Source: Pseudomonas sp. 8O
GTDB taxonomy: Bacteria; Pseudomonadota; Gammaproteobacteria; Pseudomonadales; Pseudomonadaceae
Direction: 5' to 3'
Assembly: GCF_902506495.1 (NCBI RefSeq)
Contig: NZ_LR733264.1
Location: forward strand, 868,001 to 932,000
DNA length: 64,000 bases
Below the pieces are notes generated by a model, which worked only from the letters and a program-made list of their open reading frames with translations, made no database searches and was not told the DNA's origin. This document shows, piece after piece, positions 54,339 to 62,650 of this stretch (the first letter of the stretch is position 1; every line of letters begins with the position of its first letter). The position numbers were made by a program, and so were the translations under genes.

Positions 54339-55606
54339 TGGGTTTTCTCGAGAATCAGAATGGCGCGGAAATCGTTGACGTTGGTACGGGTCGGGCCGGT
54401 GACGATCAGCTCGTCGAGGGCGGCGAAGTAGCCATAGCCGTTGTTGTTGTCCAGTTCGTCACGGGCGGACAGGCCCTTGATGCCGGCGCGGGCGTAGCTG
54501 TAGGGCGTCATGATGGCGCCGGCGTTGTCTTCGGAGCCGTCGATGCCGTCGGTGTCGCCGGCCAGTGCATAGACGCCGGGCAGGCCCTTGAGGCTGTCGG
54601 TGAGGCTCAGGAGAAATTCGGCGTTGCGCCCGCCACGGCCATTGCCGCGCACGGTGACGGTGGTTTCGCCGCCAGAGAGAATCACGCACGGCGGTTTGAT
54701 CGGCTGACCGTGCAGTTGCACCTGGCGGGCGATGCCGGCATGCACCTTGGCCACGTCGCGCGACTCGCCTTCCAGGTCGCCGAGAATCAGCACCGGGAAA
54801 CCGGCCGCTTCTGCTTTGGCAGCGGCGGCGTCGAGCGACTGCTGCGGCGTGGCGATCAGCTGGAAGTGGCTGCGGGCGAGCACCGGATCGCCGGGCTTGA
54901 CCGTTTCCGAGCGTGGGTCTTCCAGCCAGGCGCGCACGTTGGCCGGAATATCGATGGCATAGCGGGCAAGAATCGCCAGGGCTTCGGCCGAGGTGGTCGG
55001 GTCGCCCACGGTGGGGCCGGAGGCGATCACCGTGGCTTCGTCGCCGGGTACGTCGGAGATGGCGTAGGTGTAGACGGTGGCCGGCCAGCAGGCCTTGGCC
55101 AGGCGACCGCCCTTGATCGCCGAGAGGTGCTTGCGCACGCAGTTCATCTCACCGATGGTGGCGCCGGATTTCAGCAGCGCCTTGTTGATCGCCTGCTTGT
55201 CCTTGAGGCTGATGCCTTCTGCCGGCAATGCCAGCAGCGAGGAGCCGCCGCCGGAGAGCAGGAAGATCACCCGGTCGTCTTCGCTGAGGTTCGACACCAG
55301 CTCCAGCACGCGGCGGGCGACGCGTTCGCCGGCATCGTCCGGCACCGGGTGAGCGGCTTCCACCACTTCGATTTTCCTGCAGTCGGCGCCGTGCTCGTAG
55401 CGGGTCACCACCAGGCCGCTGACCTCGCCTTGCCATTCCTGCTCGATCACCTCGGCCATGGCCGCAGCAGCCTTGCCGGCGCCGATGACGATGACGCGGC
55501 CGCTGCGGTCCGCGGGCAGGTGGTCGGCCAGCACCTGGCGCGGATGCGCGGCAGCGATGGCGGTGGCGAACAGGTCGCGCAGCAGGCGTTGCGGGTCGAA
55601 GGTCAT
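54335..55606 (-). CDS. ttuD: Glycerate 2-kinase (MOFRL family, TtuD/GckA)
   Basis: This 423-residue MOFRL-family glycerate kinase phosphorylates glycerate to 2-phosphoglycerate. The start at 55606 (MTFDPQRLLRDL) is chosen; the open frame runs further back through a palindromic repeat (55641-55750). N-terminal domain GRVIVIGAGKAAAAMAEVIE; LSGGGSSLLALPAEGISL; the MOFRL domain (about 300-420) has SGGETTVTVRGNGRGGRNAE and ALAGDTDGIDGSEDNAG. It overlaps pykF by 4 bases. Confidence 0.95.
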   Translation of the reverse strand: MTFDPQRLLRDLFATAIAAAHPRQVLADHLPADRSGRVIVIGAGKAAAAMAEVIEQEWQGEVSGLVVTRYEHGADCRKIEVVEAAHPVPDDAGERVARRVLELVSNLSEDDRVIFLLSGGGSSLLALPAEGISLKDKQAINKALLKSGATIGEMNCVRKHLSAIKGGRLAKACWPATVYTYAISDVPGDEATVIASGPTVGDPTTSAEALAILARYAIDIPANVRAWLEDPRSETVKPGDPVLARSHFQLIATPQQSLDAAAAKAEAAGFPVLILGDLEGESRDVAKVHAGIARQVQLHGQPIKPPCVILSGGETTVTVRGNGRGGRNAEFLLSLTDSLKGLPGVYALAGDTDGIDGSEDNAGAIMTPYSYARAGIKGLSARDELDNNNGYGYFAALDELIVTGPTRTNVNDFRAILILEKTQ

Positions 55607-55963
55607 GGCGGTGTTCTCTTGTTCTGGGGTGACGCTGGATGATCGTTCCCACGCTCCGCGTGGTAACGCCCGGCGAGACGCTAAGGCGTCTGCTGTTGTG
55701 TGACGCGGAGCGTCACGGGATGCATGCCCACGCAGAGCGTGGGAACGATCAATGTTCTCTCGGTGGATCGATTCCAGTCCGCAGGCGCCGCGTGGCAGCA
55801 CCTGGGGAATGGAATCGACCGACCTGGCAATCGGGCCGTGACACCTCCTGCCAGGAAGGTCGAAAGGGTGGGCGAAACGCGGCCTTCGGGATCTGTGGGA
55901 GGCGCTTCAGCAGCGACAGTCGCGGCTAAAGCCCCTCCCACGGATTTCCTGAGAGGGCTGCGC
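55607..55963. repeat. 357-base gene-free stretch made of palindromic elements
   Basis: No gene is seen. It holds an element starting GATCGTTCCCACGCTCCGCG and ending at 55750 with its inverse (inner stems 55677-55690 and 55700-55716); TCGATTCCA/TGGAATCGA (55768-55776, 55810-55818); CCTGGCA/TGCCAGG (55823-55829, 55849-55855); and a TGTGGGAGGCGCTTCAGC pair (55894-55917, 55919-55942). All are on the leader or spacer between glxR and ttuD. Confidence 0.85.
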
Positions 55964-56854
55964 TTACTCGCCGCGGATATTGAAGTTGGCCATGTGCTCC
56001 AGACCCTTGATCAGGGCGGAGTGATCCCAACCGCTGCCGCCGAGGGCCGCGCAGGTGCTGAACACCTGCTGGGCATTGGCGGTGTTGGGCAGGTTCAGGC
56101 CCAGCTCGCGAGCGCCGGACAGCGCCAGGTTGAGGTCCTTCTGGTGCAGGCTGATGCGGAAGCCCGGATCGAAGGTGCCCTTGATCATGCGCTCGCCGTG
56201 CACTTCGAGGATCTTCGAGCCGGCGAAGCCGCCCATCAGCGCTTCACGCACCTTGGCCGGGTCGGCGCCGTTCCTGGCGGCGAACAGCAGCGCTTCGGCC
56301 ACCGCCTGGATGTTCAGCGCGACGATGATCTGGTTGGCCACCTTGGCGGTCTGGCCGTCGCCGTTGCCGCCGACGCGGGTGATGTTCTTGCCCATGGCCT
56401 GGAACAGCGGCAGGGCGCGTTCGAAGGCGTTCGGGCAGCCGCCGACCATGATCGACAGGGTGGCGGCCTTGGCGCCGACTTCACCGCCGGACACCGGGGC
56501 GTCCAGGTAAGCGGCGCCGGTGGCCTTGATCTTCTCGGCGAAGGTCTTGGTCGCGGTGGGGGAGATCGAGCTCATGTCGATCACCACCTTGCCGGCGCCG
56601 ACGCCCTGGGCGATGCCGTTGTCGCGGAACAGCACGTCTTCGACCTGCGGGGTGTCCGGCACCATGACGATGATGAATTCGGCTTCCTGAGCCACTTCCT
56701 TCGGGTTGGCCAGGGCGATGCCGTTGTCGCCAACCAAGTCGGCCGGGGCCTTGTCGAAGTGCTCGGAGAAGAACAGGGTGTGGCCGGCCTTCTGCAGGTT
56801 CTGCGCCATGGGTTTGCCCATGATGCCGGTGCCGATGAATCCGATTTTAGCCAT
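55964..56854 (-). CDS. glxR: 2-hydroxy-3-oxopropionate (tartronate semialdehyde) reductase GlxR
   Basis: GlxR reduces tartronate semialdehyde from Gcl/Hyi to D-glycerate with NAD(P)H. It has 296 residues of the beta-hydroxyacid dehydrogenase family: Rossmann motif KIGFIGTGIMGKPMAQNL (3-20), substrate motif DAPVSGGEVGAKAATL, and the catalytic Lys in NGDGQTAKVANQIIVA. It sits between two repeat-filled spacers in the gcl operon. Confidence 0.95.
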   Translation of the reverse strand: MAKIGFIGTGIMGKPMAQNLQKAGHTLFFSEHFDKAPADLVGDNGIALANPKEVAQEAEFIIVMVPDTPQVEDVLFRDNGIAQGVGAGKVVIDMSSISPTATKTFAEKIKATGAAYLDAPVSGGEVGAKAATLSIMVGGCPNAFERALPLFQAMGKNITRVGGNGDGQTAKVANQIIVALNIQAVAEALLFAARNGADPAKVREALMGGFAGSKILEVHGERMIKGTFDPGFRISLHQKDLNLALSGARELGLNLPNTANAQQVFSTCAALGGSGWDHSALIKGLEHMANFNIRGE

Positions 56855-56899
56855 GAGAGATAACCTCGTTGTAGGTGGTGAACCAGTTGCTGCAGAGCC

Positions 56900-56985
56900 T
56901 GTAGGAGCGGGTTTACCCGCGAATCAGACACCGCGGTGAATGGCACCGGCTTCGCCGGTGTTCGCGGATGAATCCGCTCCTACAC
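56900..56985. repeat. TGTAGGAGCGGGTTTACC repeat pair
   Basis: TGTAGGAGCGGGTTTACCCG (56900-56919) with its inverse at 56961-56985 encloses a smaller stem, CACCGGC/GCCGGTG (56944-56960). It lies between hyi and glxR. Confidence 0.85.
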
Positions 56986-56994
56986 GTGTAGCCG

Positions 56995-57777
56995 TCAGAT
57001 TGCGTTGTGTGCTTTCATCCAGCCGAGGCCGGCAGCGGTGGTGGTTGCCGGCTTGTATTCACAGCCGATCCAGCCCTGGTAGCCGATGCGATCCAGGTGC
57101 TCGAAGAGAAAGCGATAGTTGATCTCGCCAGTGCCCGGTTCGTTGCGGCCCGGGTTGTCGGCCAACTGCACGTGGTTGATGGCGGCCAGGTTGCTTTCAA
57201 CCGTGCGGGCCAGGTCACCTTCCATGATCTGCATGTGGTAGATGTCGTACTGCAGGTACAGGTTGGTGCTGCCGACCTTGTCGCGGATGTCCAGGGCCTG
57301 CTGGGTGTTGTTCAGGTAGAAGCCGGGGATGTCGCGGGTGTTGATGGCTTCCATGACCAGGCGAATGCCAGCACCGGCCAGCTTGTCAGCGGCGTAGCGC
57401 AGGTTGTCGACGAAGGTCTTCTCGACGGTCGCGCAATCCAGGCCCTGCGGGCGGATACCGGCCAGGCAGTTGATCTGCTTGTTGCCCAACACCTTGGCGT
57501 AGGCGATTGCCTTGTCGACGCCGGCGCGAAACTCCTCGACGCGGTCCGGGTGGCAGGCGATGCCGCGCTCGCCCTTGCCCCAGTCACCGGCGGGCAGGTT
57601 GAACAGCACCTGTTCCAGCTGGTTGGCGTCCAGGCGGGCCTTGATCTCTTCTACCGCGAAGTCATAGGGGAAGAGGTATTCCACGCCGCTGAAGCCGGCT
57701 TCGGCGGCAGCGGCGAAACGGTCCAGGAAGTCCACTTCGGTGAACAGCATGGACAGGTTGGCTGCAAAACGGGGCAT
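56995..57777 (-). CDS. hyi: Hydroxypyruvate isomerase Hyi
   Basis: Hyi interconverts hydroxypyruvate and tartronate semialdehyde. The start at 57777 (MPRFAANLSMLF) follows AAGGAGCACACC and gives 260 residues. TIM-barrel metal-binding residues appear in LVMEAINTRDIPGF (Glu), LQYDIYHMQIMEGD (Asp/His) and GEINYRFLFEHLD and EYKP (Glu). It belongs to the gcl operon. Confidence 0.95.
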   Translation of the reverse strand: MPRFAANLSMLFTEVDFLDRFAAAAEAGFSGVEYLFPYDFAVEEIKARLDANQLEQVLFNLPAGDWGKGERGIACHPDRVEEFRAGVDKAIAYAKVLGNKQINCLAGIRPQGLDCATVEKTFVDNLRYAADKLAGAGIRLVMEAINTRDIPGFYLNNTQQALDIRDKVGSTNLYLQYDIYHMQIMEGDLARTVESNLAAINHVQLADNPGRNEPGTGEINYRFLFEHLDRIGYQGWIGCEYKPATTTAAGLGWMKAHNAI

Positions 57778-57797
57778 GGTGTGCTCCTTCAATTTGG

Positions 57798-57911
57798 CTC
57801 CCTCTCCCCTCGGGAGAGGGTTGGGGTGAGGGAAACAGTGTCGGAATGAGCGAGGACCGCGTGCCTTGCACAGCCCTCACCCCCGGCCCCTCTCCCAAAG
57901 GGAGAGGGGAG
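57798..57911. repeat. CCCTCTCCC/GGGAGAGGG repeat pair between gcl and hyi
   Basis: A left arm at 57798-57832 (with CCCTCTCCCCTCGGGAGAGG inside) and a right arm at 57874-57911 are inverted copies; each contains its own hairpin. The pair lies in the 142-base gap between gcl and hyi. Confidence 0.85.
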
Positions 57912-57919
57912 TAGGTAGA

Positions 57920-59695
57920 TCAATCCAGCAGCGAGATGGCGGTCGGCGCGTCGACGCCGCGCTCGGCCAGTTCCTCGAACTCGTTGATGGCGTTGATCTC
58001 GGTGCCCATAGAGATGTTGGTGACGCGCTCCAGGATGATCTCCACCACCACCGGCACGCGGTGCTCGGCCATCAGGCGCTTGGCTTCGGCGAAGGCGTTC
58101 TGCAGCTCGTTCGGGTCGAACACGCGGATCGCCTTGCAGCCCAGGCCCTCGACCACGGCGACGTGGTCGACGCCGTAACCGTTGAGCTCCGGCGCGTTGA
58201 TGTTCTCGAACGCCAGCTGCACGCAGTAGTCGATGTCGAAGCCGCGCTGCGCCTGACGGATCAGACCCAGGTAGGAGTTGTTCACCAGCACGTGGATGTA
58301 TGGCAGGTTGAACTGCGCACCGACGGCCAGCTCTTCGATCATGAACTGGAAGTCATAGTCGCCGGACAGGGCCACGACCTGACGCTGCGGGTCGGCCTTG
58401 ACCACCCCCAACGCTGCCGGAATGGTCCAGCCCAGCGGACCGGCCTGGCCGCAGTTGATCCAGTGGCGCGGCTTGTACACGTGCAGGAATTGCGCGCCGG
58501 CGATCTGCGACAGACCGATGGTGCTGACGTAGCAGGTGTCCTTGCCGAAGGCTTCGTTCATCTCCTCGTACACGCGCTGCGGTTTGGCCGGCACGTTGTC
58601 GAAGTGGGTCTTGCGCTGCAGGGTACGCTTGCGCTCGCGGCAGGATTCGACCCACGCGCTGCGGTCCTTCAGCTTGCCGGCGGCTTTCCACTCACGAGCC
58701 ACTTCTAGGAAGGCGTCCAGCGCGTTGCCGGCATCGGAGGCGATGCCCAGGTCCGGGTTGAACACGCGGCCAATCTGCGTTGGTTCGATGTCGACGTGGA
58801 TGAACTTGCGGCCTTCGGTGTAGACGTCCACCGAGCCGGTGTGGCGGTTGGCCCAGCGGTTGCCGATACCGAACACCAGGTCGGAAGCGAGCAGGGTGGC
58901 GTTGCCATAGCGGTGCGAGGTCTGCAGGCCGACCATGCCGACCATCAGCTTGTGATCGTCGGGGATCGCGCCCCAGCCCATCAGCGTCGGCACCACCGGC
59001 ACGCCAGTCAGCTCGGCGAACTCCACCAGCTTGTCTTGCGCATCGGCATTGAAGATGCCGCCACCGGCGACCAGCAGCGGGCGTTCGGCCTCGTTGAGCA
59101 TGGCGATGGCTTTCTCGGCCTGGACGCGGCTGGTGCTCGGCTTGGCCACCGGCAGCGGCTCGTAGGCGTCGATATCGAACTCGATCTCGGCCATCTGCAC
59201 GTCGAACGGCAGGTCGATCAGCACCGGGCCGGGGCGGCCGCTGCGCATTTCATGGAAGGCACGCTGGAAGGCGCGCGGCACCTGGCCAGGCTCCATGACG
59301 GTGGTGGCCCATTTGGTCACCGGGCCGACGATGCTGGTGATGTCGACCGCCTGGAAGTCTTCCTTGTGCATACGCGCACGCGGCGCCTGGCCGGTGATGC
59401 ACAGAATCGGGATGGAGTCGGCCGAGGCCGAGTACAGGCCGGTGACCATGTCGGTGCCGGCCGGGCCGGAGGTGCCGATGCATACGCCGATGTTGCCGGC
59501 ATTGGTGCGGGTGTAACCCTCGGCCATGTGCGAAGCGCCTTCGACGTGACGGGCCAGGACGTGATCGATGCCACCGAGTTTCTTCAGTGCGGCATACAGG
59601 GGGTTGATGGCAGCGCCGGGGACGCCGAACGCGGTATCGACGCCTTCGCGGCGCATCACCAGTACGGCTGCCTCGATTGCTCTCATTCTGGCCAT
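57920..59695 (-). CDS. gcl: Glyoxylate carboligase (tartronate-semialdehyde synthase)
   Basis: Gcl joins two glyoxylate molecules to tartronate semialdehyde and CO2, using TPP and FAD. It has 591 residues, near the 593 of E. coli. It has the [20 protein letters not shown] start, [47 protein letters not shown], and the TPP-binding [15 protein letters not shown]...NNSYLG region. It is the first gene of the operon gcl-hyi-glxR-ttuD-pykF and has a sigma-70 promoter with a putative operator upstream. Confidence 0.97.
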   Translation of the reverse strand: MARMRAIEAAVLVMRREGVDTAFGVPGAAINPLYAALKKLGGIDHVLARHVEGASHMAEGYTRTNAGNIGVCIGTSGPAGTDMVTGLYSASADSIPILCITGQAPRARMHKEDFQAVDITSIVGPVTKWATTVMEPGQVPRAFQRAFHEMRSGRPGPVLIDLPFDVQMAEIEFDIDAYEPLPVAKPSTSRVQAEKAIAMLNEAERPLLVAGGGIFNADAQDKLVEFAELTGVPVVPTLMGWGAIPDDHKLMVGMVGLQTSHRYGNATLLASDLVFGIGNRWANRHTGSVDVYTEGRKFIHVDIEPTQIGRVFNPDLGIASDAGNALDAFLEVAREWKAAGKLKDRSAWVESCRERKRTLQRKTHFDNVPAKPQRVYEEMNEAFGKDTCYVSTIGLSQIAGAQFLHVYKPRHWINCGQAGPLGWTIPAALGVVKADPQRQVVALSGDYDFQFMIEELAVGAQFNLPYIHVLVNNSYLGLIRQAQRGFDIDYCVQLAFENINAPELNGYGVDHVAVVEGLGCKAIRVFDPNELQNAFAEAKRLMAEHRVPVVVEIILERVTNISMGTEINAINEFEELAERGVDAPTAISLLD

Positions 59696-59721
59696 AATCT
59701 TGTGCCTCTTTTGTTATCAGA

Positions 59722-59775
59722 TTGTATACAAAACACCTGGCTCGGATTCTATGCAGGCCATGACTTCGCGGTCAA
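59722..59775 (-). promoter_or_regulatory. gcl promoter and palindromic operator
   Basis: On the minus strand TTGACC (59770-59775), an 18-base spacer and TAGAAT (59746-59751) form a good sigma-70 promoter. Its start would be near 59739, so TTGTATACAA (59722-59731), a perfect 10-bp palindrome, lies just downstream, a position typical for a repressor. Confidence 0.7.
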
Positions 59776-60029
59776 CAATTTTTCCGGTGCAGTCTGTCGC
59801 CTAGGCCAAATTCTTTTGAAACGCCCGTTTGACGGGGTTGGCAGTGCTGGCGAAGAGGTGTGGCGCGATAACTGTGTACAATAAAAAATAATATTGTATG
59901 TAGTGGTTGAGTTTTTTGTTTCTGGTGGGATAGTGGGGCGAGCTTTGGATTGCCTGGGGCTGTCGGCGTGCGCAGTGCCGGCTTCGCTTCGGGTGTTTCG
60001 TTCCCTTCGTCACTTCAGGAGTCACCAGC
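59732..60029. other. Divergent control region between gcl and the GlcG-like gene
   Basis: The 334-base gene-free interval runs from 59696 to 60029; besides the gcl promoter it holds CTGTGTACAA (59872-59881, 8/10 to TTGTATACAA), TTGTATGTAG (59894-59903, 7/10) and a TACAAT-N10-ATTGTA inverted repeat (59877-59898). The AT-rich core with these sites is the likely promoter region of the GlcG-like gene. AGGAG precedes the gene at 60030. The rest shows nothing recognisable. Confidence 0.55.
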
Positions 60030-60464
60030 ATGAGCAACTTGAACCTGCAAACCGCCAATGCCATCGGTAACCGCGCGCTGGCCGTGGGCCGCGAGATAAA
60101 GGCGGCGCCGCTGACCGTCGCCGTACTGGATGCTGGCGGGCATCTGATTTGCCTGCAGCGCGAGGACGGGGCCAGCCTGCTGCGCCCGCAGATCGCCATC
60201 GGCAAGGCCTGGGGCGCGCTGGCCCTGGGCAAGGGCTCGCGCCTGATCGCCGCCGACGCGCAGCAGCGCCCGGCGTTCATCGGTGCGGTGAACAATCTGG
60301 CGCAGGGCAGCCTGATTCCGGCACCGGGCGGGGTGTTGATTCGCGATGAACGCGGCGAAGTGATCGGCGCCGTCGGCATCACCGGCGACACCTCGGATAT
60401 CGACGAGCAGTGTGCGGTGAGCGCGCTGGAGTCGCTGGGGCTGAAGGCGGATGCCGGGGCTTAG
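60030..60464 (+). CDS. GlcG/HbpS-like (DUF336) protein
   Basis: This 144-residue protein belongs to the DUF336 (GlcG/HbpS) family, alpha-beta proteins often encoded with glycolate or glyoxylate genes; some members bind heme or cobalamin. Family features: NAIGNRALAVGREIKAAPLT, VLDAGGHLICLQREDGASLL and IRDERGEVIGAVGITGDTSD. It is divergent from gcl and probably shares its control region. The enzymatic role is unknown. Confidence 0.88.
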   Translation: MSNLNLQTANAIGNRALAVGREIKAAPLTVAVLDAGGHLICLQREDGASLLRPQIAIGKAWGALALGKGSRLIAADAQQRPAFIGAVNNLAQGSLIPAPGGVLIRDERGEVIGAVGITGDTSDIDEQCAVSALESLGLKADAGA

Positions 60465-60519
60465 GTTGTCGCGGGGCCGTCCAGGCTGCGCGCACCGGTT
60501 TGATCGCGGCTGCGCGATG

Positions 60520-60727
60520 CCCCGGATTGCATCCGGGCTACGGCTGTGGGAGGGGCTTCAGCCGCGACTGCTGCACCGAGGCGTCGCAGCTAAAGCGCCT
60601 CCCACGGTTTCGGCTTTGCGTAGGGGGATGTCGCTTTTTACATCCACCAGTCCGTAGGGTGCGCCGTGCGCACCAAGGCTTCCCGAACGTCTGCGCCGTA
60701 AACTCGGTGCGCACGGCGCACTCTACG
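60520..60727. repeat. Three repeat families in tandem after the GlcG-like gene
   Basis: The 289-base gap contains one CCCGGAT-family arm (60520-60543), a TGTGGGAGGGGCTTCAGC pair (60545-60569 and 60583-60606) and a GTAGGGTGCGC-family pair (60653-60674 and 60706-60727). Their hairpins may act as transcript ends for the two converging genes. Confidence 0.9.
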
Positions 60728-60753
60728 GGTTCGGCATATGCCGCGGATTCGAG

Positions 60754-61398
60754 TTAGGCGCTGGTCACCAGCTCGGAGGCCATCGACGGCATCGGGCTGA
60801 CGTCGCAGCCTTTGAGCACCAGGCGAATGATGGTCTGTGCGGCGGCTTCGTAGTCGGCATCGTCCAGGCTGGCCTTGCCGGTGACGGTGGAGATCTGCCA
60901 GTCGAAGTCGGCATAGGTCTGGGTCGCTGCCCAGATGCTGAACAGCAGGTGATGCGGGTCGACTTTCGCCATCAGGCCCTGATCGATCCAGCGCTGGATG
61001 CAGGCGATGTTGTGCTTGGCCTGGGCGTTGAGCTGTTCGGTCTGTTCAGGCGACAGGTGCGGCGCACCGTGCATGATCTCGCTGGCGAATACCTTGGAGG
61101 CATGCGGCAGTTCGCGGGAGATGCGGATCTTCGAGCGGATGTAGGCGGTCAGCACTTCGCTCGGATGGCCCGGCTGATTGAAGGGGGCAGAGGCGGCCAG
61201 CAGTGGCTCGATGATGCTTTCCAGGACCTCGCGGTAGAGGTTTTCCTTGGACTTGAAGTAGTAGTAGACGTTGGGCTTGGGCAGGCCTGCCTTGGCCGCA
61301 ATGTCACTGGTCTTGGTGGCGGCGAAGCCCTTGTCGGCGAACTCCTCGCTGGCTGCGCGCAGGATGAGCTCTTTGTTACGCTCGCGGATGCTGGTCAT
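60754..61398 (-). CDS. TetR-family regulator of the RutR type
   Basis: This 214-residue TetR regulator has an N-terminal HTH (about 8-55: RAASEEFADKGFAATKTSDI, AAKAGLPKPNVYYYFKSKE). The C-terminal domain resembles the YcdC_C domain of E. coli RutR (ASKVFASEIMHGAPHL and DPHHLLFSIWAATQTYADF match RutR ASRLFCMEMLAGAPLL and DPQHLIFMIWASTQHYADF). RutR controls pyrimidine use and purine degradation. The start at 61398 (MTSIRERNKE) is chosen; the longer open frame reads through the promoter region. It is divergent from moaA. Confidence 0.88.
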   Translation of the reverse strand: MTSIRERNKELILRAASEEFADKGFAATKTSDIAAKAGLPKPNVYYYFKSKENLYREVLESIIEPLLAASAPFNQPGHPSEVLTAYIRSKIRISRELPHASKVFASEIMHGAPHLSPEQTEQLNAQAKHNIACIQRWIDQGLMAKVDPHHLLFSIWAATQTYADFDWQISTVTGKASLDDADYEAAAQTIIRLVLKGCDVSPMPSMASELVTSA

Positions 61399-61499
61399 AA
61401 GGCCCTGTGGTTTGCTCTGCCGCCGGGCGGCGGTCGGGCATGGTAGCACCGGCTTTGCACGAGGCTCAAGCCAGCGGCCACGGGCTGCCCAGCGCTTAA

Positions 61500-61528
61500 C
61501 TGACTCTGCAGTCAAATTTTTGTATACA
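61500..61528. promoter_or_regulatory. RutR-like operator overlapping a promoter between tetR and moaA
   Basis: On the minus strand TTGACTGCAGAGTCAG (61500-61515) matches the RutR palindrome TTGACCA-N2-TGGTCAA in half sites and spacing (TTGAC-N6-GTCAG). On the plus strand CTGACT (61500-61505), 17 bases and TATACA (61523-61528) form a weak sigma-70 promoter toward moaA, so the operator overlaps the -35. Confidence 0.55.
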
Positions 61529-61610
61529 GGAAATCGCTTTTCTGTTTCTATCGCGCACAGCGTTATCCATGACAAAAAGTCTCGGCGCGTGACGCTGCAG
61601 GAGACCCACC

Positions 61611-62606
61611 GTGAATACCCATCAGCTTGTCGACCCATTCGGTCGGCGCATCACCTACCTGCGTTTGTCGGTGACCGATCGCTGCGATTTTCGCTGCACC
61701 TACTGCATGAGCGAAGACATGCAGTTCGCGCCGCGTGCGCAGATTCTCAGCCTGGAGGAGCTTTACGCCGTGGCCGATGCCTTCATCGGTCTGGGCGTGC
61801 GGCGTATTCGCATCACCGGCGGCGAGCCGCTGGTGCGCAAGAACCTGCTGAGCCTGCTGCAGCGCCTGGGTGAGCGTGATGAGCTGGATGACCTGGCGAT
61901 CACCACCAATGGCTCGCAGTTGGCAGAGATGGCAGCGCCTTTGCGCGCGGCGGGCGTGCGGCGCCTGAACATCAGCCTGGATTCCCTGCAGCGCGAGCGC
62001 TTCGCCGCTTTCACCCGACGCGACAAGCTCGACCAGGTGCTGGCAGGCATCGAGGCGGCGCGTGCGGCCGGCTTCGAGCGGATCAAGCTCAACAGCGTGG
62101 TGCAGAGCGGGCGCAATGATGACGAGGTGCTGGATCTGGTCGAGTTCGCCATCGAGCGCGGCCTGGATATCAGCTTCATCGAGGAAATGCCGCTGGGCAG
62201 CGTGGTCAGCCACAGCCGTGAGCAGACCTTCTGCTCCAGCGACGAGGTGCGCCAGCGCATCGAGAAGCGCCATGCGCTGGTGCGCAGCAGCAAGGTCACT
62301 GGCGGACCGTCGCGTTACTGGCAAGTGGTCGGTACGCAGACCCAGGTGGGGTTCATCTCGCCGCACAGCCACAATTTCTGCGGTGACTGCAACCGTGTCC
62401 GGGTCACCGCCGAAGGCAAGCTGGTGCTCTGTCTCGGCCACGACAACGCGCTGGACCTCAAGCGCCTGCTGCGCGCGCATCCGGGCGACGGCGGGCGCCT
62501 GCGTCAGGCGCTGATCGAGGCGTTGCGGCTCAAACCCGAGCGGCATCACTTCGCCACCGACGAGCAGGTGCAGGTGGTGCGCTTCATGAGTATGACCGGC
62601 GGCTGA
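61611..62606 (+). CDS. moaA: GTP 3',8-cyclase MoaA (molybdenum cofactor)
   Basis: MoaA is a radical SAM enzyme for the first step of molybdopterin synthesis. It has 331 residues and starts with GTG at 61611 behind CAGGAGACCCACC. The N-terminal cluster motif is CDFRCTYC (Cys25, Cys29, Cys32). The C-terminal cluster cysteines lie in FCGDCNRVRVTAEGKLVLCLG (given here in parts: FCGDCN and LVLCLG). The C-terminus ends in GG, needed for activity. It stands alone without other moa genes, as the second moaA copy does in some pseudomonads; xanthine dehydrogenase needs this cofactor. Confidence 0.95.
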   Translation: MNTHQLVDPFGRRITYLRLSVTDRCDFRCTYCMSEDMQFAPRAQILSLEELYAVADAFIGLGVRRIRITGGEPLVRKNLLSLLQRLGERDELDDLAITTNGSQLAEMAAPLRAAGVRRLNISLDSLQRERFAAFTRRDKLDQVLAGIEAARAAGFERIKLNSVVQSGRNDDEVLDLVEFAIERGLDISFIEEMPLGSVVSHSREQTFCSSDEVRQRIEKRHALVRSSKVTGGPSRYWQVVGTQTQVGFISPHSHNFCGDCNRVRVTAEGKLVLCLGHDNALDLKRLLRAHPGDGGRLRQALIEALRLKPERHHFATDEQVQVVRFMSMTGG

Positions 62607-62650
62607 GCCCGTCTGATCGGATTCCCATAACAACAATAAGGAGGCTCTCA

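Noticed and set aside
61520..61528. TTGTATACA upstream of the TetR gene as a second copy of the gcl operator
   Set aside because: The same bases serve as a plausible -10 element for moaA, so identity with the gcl site may be coincidence; kept only as an alternative.
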